A stretch of 6,408 nucleotides of DNA from assembly GCA_947068385.1 (NCBI GenBank), contig CAMTBF010000224.1:1-6408 (forward strand), written 5' to 3'. Origin of the DNA: an uncultured Lachnospiraceae bacterium (GTDB lineage Bacteria; Bacillota; Clostridia; Lachnospirales; Lachnospiraceae). Position numbers and translations under genes: made by a program. Positions 6,173-6,408 of this stretch are shown here, piece after piece (within the stretch, counting starts at the first letter, position 1; each line of letters begins with the position of its first letter). The notes beneath the pieces are model-generated. The model was not told the DNA's origin and made no database searches. It worked only from the letters and a program-made list of their open reading frames with translations.

Positions 6173-6194
6173 GCCTGCCGGAGGGATGGGCAGG
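6173..6194 (+). repeat. Spacer hairpin repeat, copy 1
   Basis: A 22-base unit beginning GCCTGCCGGA and ending GGGCAGG. CCTGCC (6174-6179) pairs with GGCAGG (6189-6194) around a nine-base all-purine-plus-T loop containing GGAGGG. It matches copy 2 at 20 of 22 positions; the repeat starts are 47 bases apart. Confidence 0.65.
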
Positions 6195-6219
6195 GGCGGC
6201 CGGGAGCGGACGGGGACGC

Positions 6220-6241
6220 GCCTGCCGGAAGGAAGGGCAGG
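6220..6241 (+). repeat. Spacer hairpin repeat, copy 2
   Basis: Same unit as at 6173-6194, differing only at its 11th and 15th bases, both in the loop, so both six-pair stems are intact (6221-6226 with 6236-6241). The loop GGAAGGAAG is all purine. Change limited to the loop is compatible with a selected stem but two copies are too few to prove it. Confidence 0.65.
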
Positions 6242-6297
6242 ATGGCAGGGACAGGAGGAAGGGCGGGAGCGGGATGACAGAGACAGGACAGAGAGGG

Positions 6298-6305
6298 AAG
6301 GAGGG
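6298..6305 (+). promoter_or_regulatory. Ribosome binding site that favours the 6313 start
   Basis: AAGGAGGG ends seven bases before the ATG at 6313, ideal strength and distance. The in-frame ATG at 6274 has its nearest strong site (AGGAGG, 6253-6258) 15 bases away, which is too far for efficient use. Confidence 0.6.
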
Positions 6306-6312
6306 CACCGGG

Positions 6313-6408
6313 ATGGGAGCGGAGCCGGGGAAGGGCAAGGGCAGGCGGACTGTCCTGAAGGACTGGGTGGGGCGCACCTTCGGGAGCCTGACGGTGGTGG
6401 CCTATGAC
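6313..6408 (+). CDS. N-terminus of an FGxLTV-type protein (partial, runs off the window)
   Basis: 32 codons are visible from the ATG at 6313, or 45 from the alternative ATG at 6274; the frame stays open to the end. After a basic, glycine-rich start (GKGKGRR) comes VLKDWVGRTFGSLTVVAYD, which closely follows the pattern D-x-x-G-x-x-F-G-x-L-T-V found at the N-terminus of many short phage, HNH-endonuclease, AP2-like and zinc-binding proteins of Bacillota. The motif usually precedes a zinc-ribbon-like or DNA-binding part, which is not in the window. If correct, the gene could be a DNA-binding protein or a homing-endonuclease relative rather than a fibre gene. It lies 170 bases after the peptidase stop, on the same strand but without the tight spacing of the operon. 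The reading frame is supported by the motif; the function is not established. Confidence 0.55.
   Translation, partial: MGAEPGKGKGRRTVLKDWVGRTFGSLTVVAYD

Larger units (their letters stand above)
6143..6312 (+). other. Purine- and G-rich spacer with tandem hairpins and G-quadruplex motifs
   Basis: This 170-base gap has very strong G and purine bias on the + strand, unlike the flanking genes. A 73-codon open frame from 6186 is low in complexity (Gly, Arg, Glu) and is not credible. The spacer holds two near-identical hairpins (6173-6194 and 6220-6241) and a run of four G-tracts at 6183-6204 (loops AT, CA, CGGCC) that fits the canonical G-quadruplex pattern. No T-run follows the hairpins, so no classical terminator is seen and transcription may continue into the next gene. 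Confidence 0.5.

Noticed and set aside
6186..6407. 73-codon plus-strand frame in the G-rich spacer
   Set aside because: Product is low-complexity Gly/Arg/Glu, and it runs out of frame with the FGxLTV protein that overlaps it.

Overview
The window holds a one-directional (+ strand), GC-rich gene cluster for cell-surface fibres of a Gram-positive bacterium. A sorting-signal tail of the LPXTG type, a class C pilin sortase, a SipW-type signal peptidase and strong AGGAGG ribosome binding sites together point to a Bacillota (Clostridia-like, probably host-associated) genome. A high-GC Gram-positive such as a coriobacterium cannot be excluded from this sequence alone.

Layout: positions 1-116 are the last codons of a wall-anchored surface protein, probably the main pilin (LPSTGG, membrane segment, basic tail). 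Next comes a 282-base gap (117-398) without a credible gene but rich in stem-loops. The gene chain then runs 399-1301 (class C sortase), 1332-2495 (secreted pilin-like protein with a pilin-motif lysine but no sorting signal), 2510-3076 and 3076-3795 (two small exported proteins with SipW/TasA-like N-termini), 3808-5628 (a long surface protein that looks like two proteins fused in frame) and 5618-6142 (SipW-type signal peptidase). Gaps between these genes are 30 bases or less, or the genes overlap, so they very probably form one translationally coupled operon. After a purine- and G-rich spacer with two near-identical hairpins, a further gene starts at 6313 (or 6274) and runs off the window; its visible N-terminus resembles proteins that begin with an FGxLTV motif.

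How the parts could work together: the sortase would link the LPSTGG pilin and other pilin-motif proteins into covalent fibres. The SipW-type peptidase would mature the two TasA/camelysin-like proteins, as SipW does for TasA in Bacillus biofilm fibres. The tandem-domain protein could be a membrane- or wall-held anchor or accessory. The mixture of a sortase-pilus set and a SipW/TasA-like set in one operon, plus the fused protein with an internal signal peptide, are the most notable points. No tRNA, rRNA, CRISPR array, insertion sequence or convincing sigma-A promoter was seen.
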